Source of the DNA: Pseudovirgaria hyperparasitica
Taxonomy: Eukaryota > Ascomycota > Dothideomycetes > Acrospermales > Acrospermaceae
Assembly: GCF_010093815.1 (NCBI RefSeq)
Contig: NW_022985551.1
Coordinates: 68,832 to 132,831, forward strand
Direction of reading: 5' to 3'
Length of the DNA: 64,000 nt
Part shown: piece by piece, positions 43,987 to 56,258 of the stretch
Numbering within the stretch: position 1 is the stretch's first letter
Layout of the letters: every line of letters begins with the position of its first letter
Notes under the pieces: generated by a model
The model's database searches: none
What the model saw: the letters and a program-made list of their open reading frames with translations, nothing else
What the model was told of the DNA's origin: nothing
Position numbers and translations under genes: made by a program

Positions 43987-45879
43987 ACATTTTATCTTTT
44001 TGAAGTTGCAGTACCATTTGGCATGATTCATGAGGGGCGCATATACGGGCATACTGTTTAGACACGGTCTGTTTAGGCATTGGGTGGGGGCTGGCGGACT
44101 GGGAAACATTGTATGATCGTTTAGCGCTGCATGTAAACAAAACGAAGCATTTTTCTAATGAGCATTCTTAAACGCACAGTGTTGTCAAGTTTCGTCCACT
44201 CACAGGGTGAGTGTAATCTTCATCAACATCATGATTACATTCTCCTCCACCCTCCTCCACACAGCTCTGCTTTGAGTCTCCAGTCTTTCCCAGACGCAAT
44301 CGCTCTAGACGCCTCATCAAAACACTACTGTGCATAGCCTGAATAACGGCCCCTGTCTAATCGTCGATGTCCTCCACACACACCCCGTCCACAGCCCCAC
44401 CACTACCCCAGGCGTGCTTCAAAATACGCAATCCCTGAACGTACCGAGGCCGCACGCTAGTCGTCGCCACTCCATGTGAAAAAAGCACAAGATACAGTAT
44501 CACAAGCATGCATTTGTTTTAATCCTTTCGCCTAGAGAAGATCGATCTTGATCTGAAGACAACAGATAGATGTGTTCTTTGTTCGATTCGCGGCTTCCTT
44601 TTCATATATAATTATGTCGGTTTCTTGTTTGTACTACCCCCAGCTCCCTCCTCCTTCCCCTTCTGAAGTCTAATTCATTCATTCATGGGCTTGGTGGGTA
44701 TGGGCTGTATGGGAAGGGTAGGAAAGTGAAGATTGTCTTGTGCACTTGGCATCTCTTGAAAGAGATTCAATATCTACGTGCATGCATTCGGTGATTGCAT
44801 CCACATCTACATGCACGCAAAATTACCCAGCCACTATCTAGTAGGTACTTGGCATTTTGCGCAGCCATAAACACTTGGCGCGGACCCTGTGCCTTCATCC
44901 GATGATGTGGATGGGGATTAGGAGTGGTAGGTACTGGTGGTGTAGTTAGTATTGGACGTGAGATACCCAGAGACAGACGCCACACACATAGACATAGGGT
45001 ATCGCATCCGACTCCCCTACCCTGCGACCCTCCCTGCGTCATCTGTATGAGGTGTCTGTGGCTGTGGCTGTGACGCAGGAGGAGCTGGTAACTATTAGAC
45101 TTCTGTTATGGATTAGTACTAGAAGTGAGTGGGACTGCGTTCTCCACCAGCAGACAGATCTAAGCCCCCTTAGAAACCGTCCAGCTTTGTGAAAGATGAC
45201 AACGGCCTTTGACACATATGGCTAGCTGCAGGTCTGAAGATCATTTAGAGACACATGGGTGTAGCACGAGAACGAGTACAAAGTGCCCTAAGTCGTTGTC
45301 TCGTCGTGCGATGAGTTGATTTTCCTCGCCATATTTAGCTACCATACTACGATACATACGTTCGCGAGAGAAAGGGCCTGCATCCTGCCGGTCGGACCGA
45401 CATGGGAGGATAATACTGTGAAGTTTCCCCAGCTTTTCGAAAGTTTGGATGTGGAGGTGGCGCCCGCCGGGATCTGCACCGGGGACATATGATGTGGGGA
45501 TAAGAGCAGGAGCAGGGGCATGTGAAAAGGTTAGTGGTGTTGTTGAGATAATCAAGAAAATGTTTAGTTTCGTCTGCGATATGATTGGATGGGTCGTTGG
45601 GAATTACTACGTAGTACTGTACTACAATCTGTGTCAATCATAGACCTTTGCCTTGTATCGTTGGTTAGCATGTGGGTCTGGGCTTGAATGATGTTTCATA
45701 TGCGTTCATGATGGATGGGTAGGCATATGGCTTTGTACAGGTGGGCTTGATCTGGGGCATGTATATGTCAGGGTCTAGGAGGTCCCAGAGGCGGAATGGC
45801 TGTGACACTTCACTACCATTACCATTGCATCAAAGACGTCTGGTCAGTCGTGATATATTAATCGTCCTCTCAGGTCTCA
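43987..45879. other. 1.9-kb gene-poor region
   Basis: No convincing gene. C/T-rich segments occur near 44640-44680 and a GT/GGCTGT short repeat near 45055. Composition is ordinary up to about 45990, where the RIP block begins. Confidence 0.5.
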
Positions 45880-45975
45880 ATCCGTTTGTCCATAGTTACA
45901 TGGGAAAGCTTGGCGCCCGATGCACGTCTGTGCCACCAACACGCGTTTTTATATGTAATTAACATTTTACGGCAT
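45880..45975 (+). repeat. Left arm of a 96-bp inverted repeat bracketing the RIP block
   Basis: Begins ATCCGTTTGTCCATAG and ends TTTTACGGCAT. Its reverse complement lies at 57331-57426, with 95 of 96 bases identical by eye. The one mismatch is CA against TA, the change RIP makes. The arm contains normal CpA and TpG (for example ATGCACGTCTGTGCCACC), unlike the DNA just inside. Outside the arms the two flanks are unrelated, and I see no matching direct repeat next to them. Confidence 0.95.
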
Positions 45976-46229
45976 TATCGCCGCACCACACGTATATAGA
46001 GTCTATAACTATATAATATAGTATATAAGAGTTAGTATATATAATATTTAGTATTTTTAACTTACTAACGTGTGTATATATAGTACCCTAGGGCGTTATC
46101 TATCCTGATTCCGTATATAGATAAATCGACTTCCTCCTATAACACGATATACCTATTAATAAGATTATCGCTATTACTAAAGTTAGTAAGAATATAGTAT
46201 ATAGGACGAGGTTTAACCTTAAGACGTAC

Positions 46230-47200
46230 GGATAGAGAAATAAACCGTAGTTAACGCGTTATGGTCCACCTCGTTAACTAAGTAATTATATAATATAATA
46301 ACTACTTAAGAGACTACTTTGTAAGGGCTAGCTATACCTTAATAAGATAGCTAGATAGATATACGAAGAGTTTAATCTTACTATATCTAAATAGCTTCTA
46401 TCTAAAGAGTTATCCAAGCGAGGGTAGAATTATAAGCTATTAAAATATATTAGTAGTACGTGCTTAGAGATAGCGCGTACTTTATACCTTAAGGATATTA
46501 CGGAGCTACTAGTAGACTTATATATCTTCTTAGATAAGGTTATTTTTAATAAGAAAATTAGATAGAGGCGTCGAGCTAGAGTACTAAAAGGATAGACTCT
46601 AACTAAGATTAGTACTCTTAATTAAGGATCTATATATAGCGTATATAGAGCTATTACGGCTAATAGTTTTATCTACTATTAGATAAAGGAAGGTTATTTC
46701 TTAACGGATAAGTTCTATACCTAGCTATAAGTATACCTATTACCTACTCTCGAGGTAAAATACCCCGGGTATATAATAATAATTATTATAGATAATCTCG
46801 TACTTTATACGAACTAATAGATTAAGCTACTTATACTTAGCGCTAGCTATATTATATAGTATATACTACCGTACTTACCTAACTTTAATTCTATTAAGCT
46901 TATATAGGCGGTAATAAAGGTATAGATTCGTAGGTAGTATATCTAGATATATTAGTAATCTTAAACTTTTAAGGACTTTCTCTATATCGTATTTATATAT
47001 AGCTATACTAATTAGTAGGCTCTACGCTTCTTTAAATATACTATAGATAGGTACTATATTAATAAGATGCTCCGGTAGAAGGTAGTCGCTAATTTAGAGA
47101 GGTTTAGATAAGGTAGAGATAGTAGAGAGGTTACTAAAGTTAAGGAGATTAGGAGACTTTTTTATAAACTTATTAAGTAACTTACTCGTTACTAACTCGC
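46230..47200 (+). mobile_element. Relic of a Tc1/IS630-like (DDE_3) DNA transposon
   Basis: The plus strand still shows the catalytic layout of DDE_3 transposases. An aspartate segment of the IIIDN type lies at about 46785-46795, followed about 75-110 bases on by a degraded form of the family's hallmark LPPYSPDFNPIE string (46866-46905). A basic, helix-rich N-terminal part lies upstream (about 46230-46620). The frame is interrupted many times by RIP, so no protein is made. I could not find short terminal inverted repeats specific to this copy. It may be the transposase of a larger element bounded by the 96-bp inverted repeats, but that is speculation. Confidence 0.7.
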
Positions 47201-48210
47201 CGATAAGTAAGTCGCTTAGCTAGCTAGTAATAGTCTATATATATATCCGTTTTAGGTACTATTCGTCGAGTATATAGCCTTAATATATAAATATATACTC
47301 CTAAATACACTCTAAGAAATACTATACTATCCCTATCTAAATACTAGTTATACTAGTTATAGTAAACGCCTAGAGCAAGGACGCCGCCTTACTTATCTTA
47401 AGTTACTTCTTATACTTATAAAGGTATAGACGTGCGTCTAGTAGGATACTAAGTAGAATACCTACTATCTTCGCGGCTTTATAATAAGTAGTTCTAGACT
47501 AAGTTATCTCCTTAATATAGCGGTAAGTATAGTAGTTATTATCTATATATAGTCTTAATTCGTGTATTCTAGCCCTCGTCTTATCGTAAGTCTCTATCTC
47601 CTTACGCTATTTAAGAGCTAATAGTACTATATCCGCCTAGTAACGCCCTAGTTATACTAGACTACTAAAGGTTTCTATAACTCGTGTCTAAGGGGGTATT
47701 TTATAACGAGTCTTACGAGTTAGCGAATAATTTAAACTATAAGTAGATAGAGGACGAGGTTAAGGTTAAGGTTAAGGAAACGTAGGTATCTATATAGGTA
47801 TTATAGGATTAAATCTATAATACTATAATTCTATCTAACGAAGTAGTTAAGTATATACGAGCTTATCTTTATTATCTTAATAATATCTTACCGCCGCCTC
47901 CTTACGCTTAATTATTATCTATCTTATCTACTTATCTTAAAGCCTCGTATTCCGCTCCTTATAATCTAACTTAGCCTCCTTATATCGTAATCTCTTTATT
48001 TTAAGGCGCTCGAGTATAGAAGTAGTACTTCCGTTAACGGCGGTTAACGAGGTACTAGTTCTACTACTAGTTCGAGACTTCCTTAGGCACGGTCGAGCGA
48101 TAATCTTATAGAATAAGTCTATTAACGGCTTATCCTTAGTTACACCTTAAATACTATTAATAATATTATTAGCCTATAGCTCTAAGATAGTCTTATCTAC
48201 CTTATAGTAG

Positions 48211-48448
48211 TGTAAAGAGTAAAGACGTAGGATAGTAGTCTAACAGTTTATAGAGAGACATAGGAATGTATTTATAGAGTAATCTCACTCTTATACGAGG
48301 TTAATTCCTAACGAGTAGGAATTGGTTTATATAGTCCACTTATATAGTGACCTTGCTTAACTTAGCTAACTTAACCTAGCTCTGGCCACTACGTGGCTAT
48401 ATAGATTAGAATAGTCTATATAGATCTATTATGGTTCCCGTCCTAATA
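48211..48448 (-). repeat. 3' LTR of the fossil Gypsy element
   Basis: 238 bp, aligned without gaps to 56016-56253. The two copies differ at roughly twenty positions by eye, all transitions, so the divergence reflects RIP and cannot be used as a clock. The ends on the coding strand correspond to TG...CA after allowing for RIP. Confidence 0.92.
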
Positions 48449-48927
48449 ATATCCTTCTTCTTTTTATACTTCGCCCTAAAGTACTTAAGTATATATAATT
48501 CTAAGTCTCTATAATCTATCGTGTACCTATACATCTATAACTAAGTTTCTATAACGTTATAACTATCCTTAATATAGGTGAACTTAAGATTCTAGTTCAC
48601 TTTTATTAGTTTATACACGCGCTTATCCCTTACTTTATAGCTACTACCTAGGACACGTAATCGCTACTTTAGTCAAGTATATATTTAGCTTCGCTCGCCT
48701 TTAATTTTATTCTCTAGTATATCTACTTCGCTCTTAAGGTAAGTTATTAATTTATATACTATCTTCCCTAGTTTAGGTTTAGAAGGGTCTATAGTAGTCT
48801 ATTCTTATTAGAACCGGTCCTATATAACCTATTCGCGTTATTACGGTTACTGATTTAGCTTTATTAATCGCCGTTAAGGGTAGACGAATATTCCTTCCTT
48901 AGATCTCTAGCTAACGTATATATATAG

Positions 48928-49320
48928 ATGTCTAATACTAGTCCTATCTCTAAGCCTACCTCCTCCTCTTATAAGACTCGCTCTAAAGGTATCGCCTCCT
49001 CCCCGGCCACACCAGCTAAGAAGCCTACCTATTACGGTGGCACGAAGGCGCGCTCTAAGTTAGAGAAGAGAGTAGCTAGGGCTACTACTACTACTACCTC
49101 TACTACTAATATAGCCACTAGTTACTCTAATCTAGGTAATCCTAGTACTAAACTTATAGATAAAGTGGTCGTAGGTTCCCCTCTCGCTCTAAAGCGTACG
49201 CCGCCTACTCTACCTCCTCTAGAGGATAAAGAAGATCTCGTCATAGACGATAATCGCGAGCCCTTACGCTCACCCACGCCGCCGCCTCGCCGCTCTTCCT
49301 TCCGGTCTAATATAGACTAA
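48928..49320 (+). CDS. 130-codon antisense ORF inside the Gypsy element
   Basis: An ATG-started open frame on the strand opposite to gag-pol, between the chromodomain region and the 3' LTR. The peptide is basic and Ser/Thr/Pro-rich (SYKTRSKGIASSPATPAKK, TPPPRRSSFRS) and resembles a disordered N-terminus of a nuclear or DNA-binding protein. It is the only long frame left in the RIP block and keeps some CpA sites. Coding-like composition seems to continue to about 50.2 kb on this strand. No family is recognised. It is treated here as part of the fossil. Confidence 0.45.
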   Translation: MSNTSPISKPTSSSYKTRSKGIASSPATPAKKPTYYGGTKARSKLEKRVARATTTTTSTTNIATSYSNLGNPSTKLIDKVVVGSPLALKRTPPTLPPLEDKEDLVIDDNREPLRSPTPPPRRSSFRSNID

Positions 49321-52300
49321 TTTAGTCGCTCTAGGTCCTTTTAGGACCTTAATATTCGCTCTAAACCCTAGCCTACTAATAATAAGGCCTAGGTCGCCGA
49401 GGATACTAAATGTAGTCGCGGTTTACGCCATAGGAAAACGGCGAACTACGGTTCGATATACTATAAGTATATTAAGGGCTATACGGCCGGCTCTAAATAT
49501 CTCTTTCGCTCTAACTCTAGTATTAGCTACTACTCTACTAACCGCGACGGGCCTATACGCCCTATCTTTACTCTATCTACCCGCTACTACCGCTATACTA
49601 TAACTAGTAAGACTTATCTATAGGTGAGTATAATAGGCTATCTTAATCTAGTATAATCTAAAGTGGTCCGCGCTAATATATTCTTAGGTTCCTATATATA
49701 TATAAGATATATATAACGACCTTCGCGTCCGCGAGACCCTCGGGGGTCCTTATAGCCGCCTACCTACTATATAGAGGGAGTTTAGGGAGCGCTATAAGCT
49801 CTTCCTAGAGGTTATTAAAGTATAAGTTATGAGCACGTTAATTATTTTTAACATCTATTAATTTTTCTAGCCGCCGCGAGATCCCTAGCGCCTAGGCTAT
49901 CTATTCTAGGGAGTCTATTCTAGCTATAGAGGCCGTAGAGAGAATTCGCTCTATCCCCCCCCGTCCATCTCGCGCTACTAATAGATCTTATAAGAGGTCT
50001 ACTATTTCTCCCTCTAAGTCGCCTCGTAAGAGGGTATATATTCCCTTCTAGATTATTCTAGATCATGTTAGCTAACTTTAGACCTAGTCGCTACGCTCCG
50101 GCGCTTAAGGCTCTTCCCTCTAGACTCTAACGGATCGGGTTATTACTCTAGAGGCTAAGGTTATCGTCCTCCGCCGCCATGTTATATAGTTAGAGAGGAC
50201 TACGCTAGAGGTTAGGACGGATAATAAGATAGAGAAGTAGCTCTATGGTTCTAGCTCTATATGTTGGCTCTATACCTGGCTCTATATATTCTAGATCTAC
50301 TATAGGTGGTGCGCGCCGGCTCTATTTACCTAGCTTTTATCCGTTTTAGTCCTTTTTAGACCGTTTAGATACCCGTCGGCCAGTTTCTAGTAATTTAATT
50401 CTTAACTTAATGATATTATGTGTGCGCTCGCTTAGCTTATGACTATCGGTTTCTATATTCTAATTTTCCTTGAGTTACCTAAGTGTAGGCACCGCATATA
50501 AATTAGTTTATCTCTATGAATTCTATTAGAGTACCCGAACTAGTAGTCTAGTAGTTATCGGTTTAGATACTCTAACCTTTTATATTTCGTATTAAGAGTT
50601 TAATTCTATGGTAGGGTACCTTTTTTTAGGTTCTTGGTCCTATATTTTTCTCGTGTATAATAGTCCGTATTAGTCCATTCTAGACTCTTCTATATTATTC
50701 TATTATGGTATGTCGCGTCGCGTTCCTAAAATGGTTATTTACGCTTTCTTCGCGTCTAGTAACTATATAACGCTTAAATTATAGGGCTACTATATAGAGT
50801 TTTCCTAGTGCGCGTCTGGATTTCCTAGTTTGGTACTTCGTTCTCTACGGTATTCTTCTTCTTTTTATAATAACCGCGACGTCGCTATACTTATATTAAT
50901 AATACGCTATTCTATATCTTTTGCTTATACGCAGCTATTATAGAACTTAAGATATATACCGCTAGTTCCTAGGTGTCCTCGTCCTTAGTATAGTCCTTCT
51001 AACGGATTCTATATTTCTAAACACCGTCTTTATCAATCCTATATTCGATAATATGGTCCACTTCGAACACGTCTAGTCTATCTTAGGGTATAATAGAGTG
51101 TAACTACACGTTCGTGCGGCTATATATATTAGGTCGAAATCTTTCGAGTAGTAAGACGTAGAATACCTTATAGATTCTTATATCGCTTCCTAAGTTAAGC
51201 TCGTAGGCTCTTATACTAATATAACGTTTAATTCGGAAGGGACCAGCTATTTTATAATCGAGCTTCTTATTTACTCGTAATATTCGTATATTATAGACGT
51301 TAAGAAGGACCTTATCGCCCTCCTTATACGTCTAATCCTTAGTTAACCTATTATAGTACTTCGTATACGAGTCGTTTACTTATTGGATTATAGTATAATA
51401 GTTACGTGCGGTTTCGAAGATTTTAATCGCTAATTCCTAAGCGTGGACGTTCACGTCTATTATTCGATTAAATTAGACCGTCTAAGGCTTAAAACCTATC
51501 CTTAGACTATATCTAAGGTTCGCCTAGAAAGGTATAATACCTATCGTGCTATAACGACTATTATTATATACGAACTCTACTATACTTAGTAGAGAGGCCT
51601 AGTTATTCTACTCGAAATTATAGAATACGCGTAGGTAGGCCTTGAGCGTCTAGTTCTATCGCTCTATCTAGCTATCCGTCTAAGGATAAAATACTATAGA
51701 TATATTCCTATTTATACTTACTATTTTATAGAATAACGTCTAGAATTTAGACGTGAAGGTACTTCCTCGGTCTATAACGATCCTTTTTAGTATACCATAG
51801 ACCTTAATAATCTCGTTCTAGAATACCTACGCTAGTTCTTTAGATGTAATCGTCTTCCATACCGGGATGTATCTAGATATCTTTATAAGTCTATCCACGA
51901 TAATAAGAATAGAATTATAACTTATTCTAAGCATCTCGCTTAGAGATAAGTTAACTATAAAGTCTATAGTAACGTCTTCCTATATAAAGAGGAGGGCTGA
52001 AAGAGGCTGTAAATTCCTATATAGCTTATGCCTAGGGGCCTTCGTTCTTTAATAAATTAGATAAGTAGCTATCTATTCTTTAATATACTTAGATATATCT
52101 TTCTAAAAATAGTACTAACGAATTAAGCTTAGGGTACGTATATACCTAAAGTGTCCTACTAGGTTAGCGTTATAGTATTAGCTAACTATATTAAATCGCG
52201 CGTTACCTATCGGTATATAGTACTTTCTATTATAGTAAAGTAAGCTATCCACGAAGGTCTACTTATAGTCTACTTTAGTCCGTAATAACCTATCTTACTA

Positions 52301-55300
52301 TATTTTACGTAACTTTAAAACTATTAGGTCTATCTTCTATAGATCCACGATTAACTAGGCGAGGTTAATTAGATATTTATACTGGGCATTATCGCCCTTC
52401 CCGACAGCGCTAATAAACGGCCTACTAGGAACTTCGGTACCGCGTCTTTGGTTACCGGCTTCGGTCTTAGAGATTCGATTACCGGTATCGATATTAGCAT
52501 CTCGCTAATTACCTAATAACTTAAAATCCAACCTCGTCCTTAAGAGTTAGGCCTATAGCTACTCTAGGACCCTATAGCTACTATAATCCTAGGCGCCTTC
52601 TTTATAGTTAGGTCTTCTTAATATTCTATTAGCTAGGTTTATACTTCTAGGTCGATAGTAGATTATAAAGTAAAAGTTTATAAGCTACTTAGCCTATTAG
52701 ACCTATCGACGGTTTAAAACTATCGTGCTTATAAACCCCTTTAAGTTATAGTAATTAGTTAGTAACTCGACGTTATATATAGTACCTTTAAGATAATATC
52801 ACTACTATTTAAATGACTCTACTATTACTAGTAGCTCTTAGTTATAGATAGTATATCTAGTCTTAATATTAACTATTTTGCGTAAGAAGAACGTAACTAG
52901 ATACTATTAGACCTTTTTAGACTTAGTTAGTCTAGGCTAGAAGAGAATACCTAAGATTATAAATCCTAACGCGTCGGTTTTAACATGGATAGATTTAGTT
53001 AGGTCGAAGTACACTAGTAATAGGGTAGTTATAAATGCCTCTTTGATTTTCTCGAAGGAGGCCCTTTCGCCTTCTAATAATTCTATAGGCTGCGATTTAA
53101 TATTACGCTATTTCTATCTACCATGGACCGTAATAGATAAATCTATAGTAGTAGTACACGTGTTAAGCGGTGCTACTAGCCGGGAGAAATGCTTAACGAA
53201 TTTTCGGTAGTAATTAGTAAATCTAATAAAGACACGTATGTCTCGAACTAATTTTAGTTTAGGCTAGTCCACGATAGTAGCGACCCTATCCCTTTCTATA
53301 GTTATACCTTAATTAGTAATAACGAAGCTAAGGAAGTTAACGTGGTTCTAGTAGAACTTATATTTAGATAGCTTAATATATAGCTTATGTTTTTCTAGCC
53401 TATCTAGGACTACGCGTACGTACTAGATGTGTTCTTCTTCGTTATTAGAGAAGATAAGGATGTCATTAAGGTATACGATGCACATCGTATCAAGTAGGCC
53501 TACTAGCGCGTTATTAATGTACGCTTAGAAGGTTCCTAGCGCGTTAGTTAGTCTAAAAGGGACTACTATATACTCGAAGTGTCTATAACGGGTCCTAAAC
53601 GCCGTTTTCTACTTATCGCCCTTCTTAATATATAGGCGGTAGTAGGCGTTACGTAGATCGAGCTTAGTAAAGATCTTCACACACCCTAGTCTATTAATAG
53701 ACTCGGAGATAAGAGGTAGTAGGTAACAATTCTTTCACATAATATTATTTAGGCTATAGTAGTCAATACATAGACGGAGACTCCTATCCTTCTTCTTTAT
53801 AAAGAGGATTAGAGCTCCGGCTAGGGATATACTAGGCCTAATCTATTCTCGCGTAAGGTTCTTTTCGATATATTCTCGGAGGACCTATAGCTCGGGTTCT
53901 AATAGAGGGTAGATGGGTCTATATAGGGGTTATTAACCGTCTTTAAGGTTAATAGTAAGGTTAGTAGGTTAGTATTAAGGTAATTCGGACGAGTCGATTA
54001 CTAACGCGATATATTAGTATATTTTATACTAATATAGTAGGTTTTCGTCTACTTTAATACTAAGCTCTCTATTTTAAGTAAGTAAGAGAACGTAGATAGC
54101 GGAGATTATCTTTTTGTAGTCCTTCTAGAATTATTCGTCGTCGACTAGCTATACTAGGTTCTATTATAGTAGGTACATGCGCTAGCTAGCTGTTTTCTAG
54201 ATGAAGTCTAGTTTCGGGTTATATTTTTCGAGCTACGGTATACCGAGAATCATATTAAAGGGACTATCTACCACGATAAAGGTTAAGTAGTAGGGTTTCC
54301 ACTTCCCCCCGCTATCCTAGATACTATATTTAATAGTATAGATACCCTACGATTTAATAGGACCATTAATACTATAGAAGGTAGCATCTATTAGTGCTTA
54401 AATATCGACGTTAAGTTCTCGTGCTTGTTAAGTCGATATAACGTTAGTAGCTAAACCGCTATCGAGCATTACGGTCTAATATTATCTATAAGAGACCTTG
54501 ATGGGCCTAGTCTATAGTTTAATATACTAGTTAGCTAGTTATCTCTCTATTTTAGTTATACCTATAAGTCGCGAGGGTTCCTTATAGGCAGTTAGTTTTT
54601 TATATTATATACCGGGTAGTTAGGCGCGATGTATCCCGGCTACTAATACTTATAGTATATAACTAACTTAGTATCTATATTAGTATTTAGTGGTTTCCCT
54701 AAGCGGTACTTAGGTGCTATATGGCCTATCCTACTATAGGTATAGTAGGTAACTTTAGGTCGTTTATACGAGTCGTTTCTCGCGTCTTAATATATCGACT
54801 AGTAGAAAGATCCGCGGTACGGGCCTCGTCTTCTCGAGTTCGTAGAGTAGTAGCGCCCACGAGGTATTCCGCGCGATCTATTACTAAACCGGTCCTCTTT
54901 AGATGATTTTATATCGGATTAGATTAATAGGGATAGTCGTGCGCCTATACGACGTTAGTTATTCATTATACGCTAATATTATTCTACGAGATTCGCGAGT
55001 ACCTAAAGGTTAGTAGGGATAGACGTTATAAGGTTAATATATTTCTTTACGCTTAGGTTAAGGGACCTTTTAAAGTCGTCGTATTATTAAACTATATAAT
55101 CTTCCTTAGCTTCTCTCTAAAGAGGTCGGAGGTATTCGAGAAGTTATAACGGGGATTATCTCTCTCGCTATTAAGTCTTAAAGATATAGCTCTAAGCCTA
55201 TTCGCGTCGCTCGGCTCTATCGCCGAAGTATTAAAGAAGGAATTCAGTGAACGTGTCCTAGTTATACGTATCCTTAGGGTGTTTAATTCGATGTACCATC

Positions 55301-56015
55301 TAACGTTTAGATGGTGTTAGGTCTAGGTAGTTCTATATAAACCTAATCTTATTACTATCGTTCGTGAATAGGTGGAAGAATCGGCTATACTAGTAAGCCT
55401 ATTTATAAAAGCTCCTCCTAGTTTTACCGTTAAAGTAAGGTAGTTTCTTAGACTAAGGTAACTAGGATAGTAATAGACTTAGTTAGACTATTTCGGCTTA
55501 AGTTAATCCATATTAGTATAGATTAGTTACTACTAGTACTAAAGCGCGTAGTGCGGCTTTAAGTCTAGCGGTTCGTCCTCACGCTTTATTAAGTTTATAA
55601 AGTTATTACTTAAGCTAAGCCTAATACTACCTCTCCGTGTATAGCTTAGTATATACGTCGTTATAAGGCGTGGTTAACGTTAGTTAGTTCTAACGAATTA
55701 ATTTATTAACGTTAATAGGGTCTGGTCTTATAGTAAGGATGGGTCTAGTATAGTATAAACTAGACCGCGATAGAGTATAATGGACTCCTTCCTTATTATC
55801 TAGGTAATCTTCTACGGTTATATAGAATACCGTACTAGTTATTAGTATGATAGTCTATAGGGTATACTTATTAGTAGAGGTGGTCGTAGGGAGACTATTC
55901 TCTTCATTTAGATTTAGAGAGAGTCTCTCGTGTAAGGTAGTACTACGGGTATTATAGCGCGTAGTAGGAGCTATCTCTATAAGCTACTATCGTACTATAT
56001 AGAGAGGAATTAAAA

Positions 56016-56253
56016 TATAAAGAGTAAAGACGTAGGATAGTAGTCTAATAGTTTATAGAGAGATATAGGAATGTATTTATAGAGTAATCTTACTCTTATA
56101 CGAGGTTAATTCCTAACGAGTAGGAATCGGTTTATGCGGTCTACTTATATAGTAACCTCGCTTAACTTAGCTAACTCAACCTAGCTCTAGCCACTACGTG
56201 GCTACATGGATTAGAATGGTCTATATAGGTCCGTTATAGTTCCCGTCCTAATA
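56016..56253 (-). repeat. 5' LTR of the fossil Gypsy element
   Basis: 238 bp, the partner of 48211-48448. It is followed directly by the AGTAG target duplication at 56254-56258. Confidence 0.92.
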
Positions 56254-56258
56254 AGTAG

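Larger units (their letters stand above)
48211..56253 (-). mobile_element. Fossil Ty3/Gypsy LTR retrotransposon, chromovirus type
   Basis: About 8.04 kb, coding strand minus. It is bounded by two 238-bp LTRs and flanked by the 5-bp target duplication AGTAG (48206-48210 and 56254-56258). Parts in order from the high-coordinate end: LTR, gag with a zinc-knuckle region near 54.7 kb, protease near 54.45 kb, reverse transcriptase about 53.9-53.1 kb, RNase H about 52.9-52.5 kb, integrase about 52.3-51.5 kb, a chromodomain near 51.1-50.9 kb, a further 2.4-kb segment, a purine-rich tract (about 48449-48465) and the second LTR. The copy is dead, with many dozens of breaks throughout. It inserted into already repetitive DNA. 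Confidence 0.9.

Noticed and set aside
47755-47785. GGTTAAGGTTAAGGTTAAGG as telomere-like repeat
   Set aside because: Only three units, not TTAGGG, and placed inside RIPed repeat DNA; a chance or coding repeat is more likely.
48211-56253. LTR element read as plus-strand because the only long ORF is on plus
   Set aside because: Protease, reverse transcriptase, integrase and chromodomain signals are all on the minus strand and the purine tract is next to the low-coordinate LTR.
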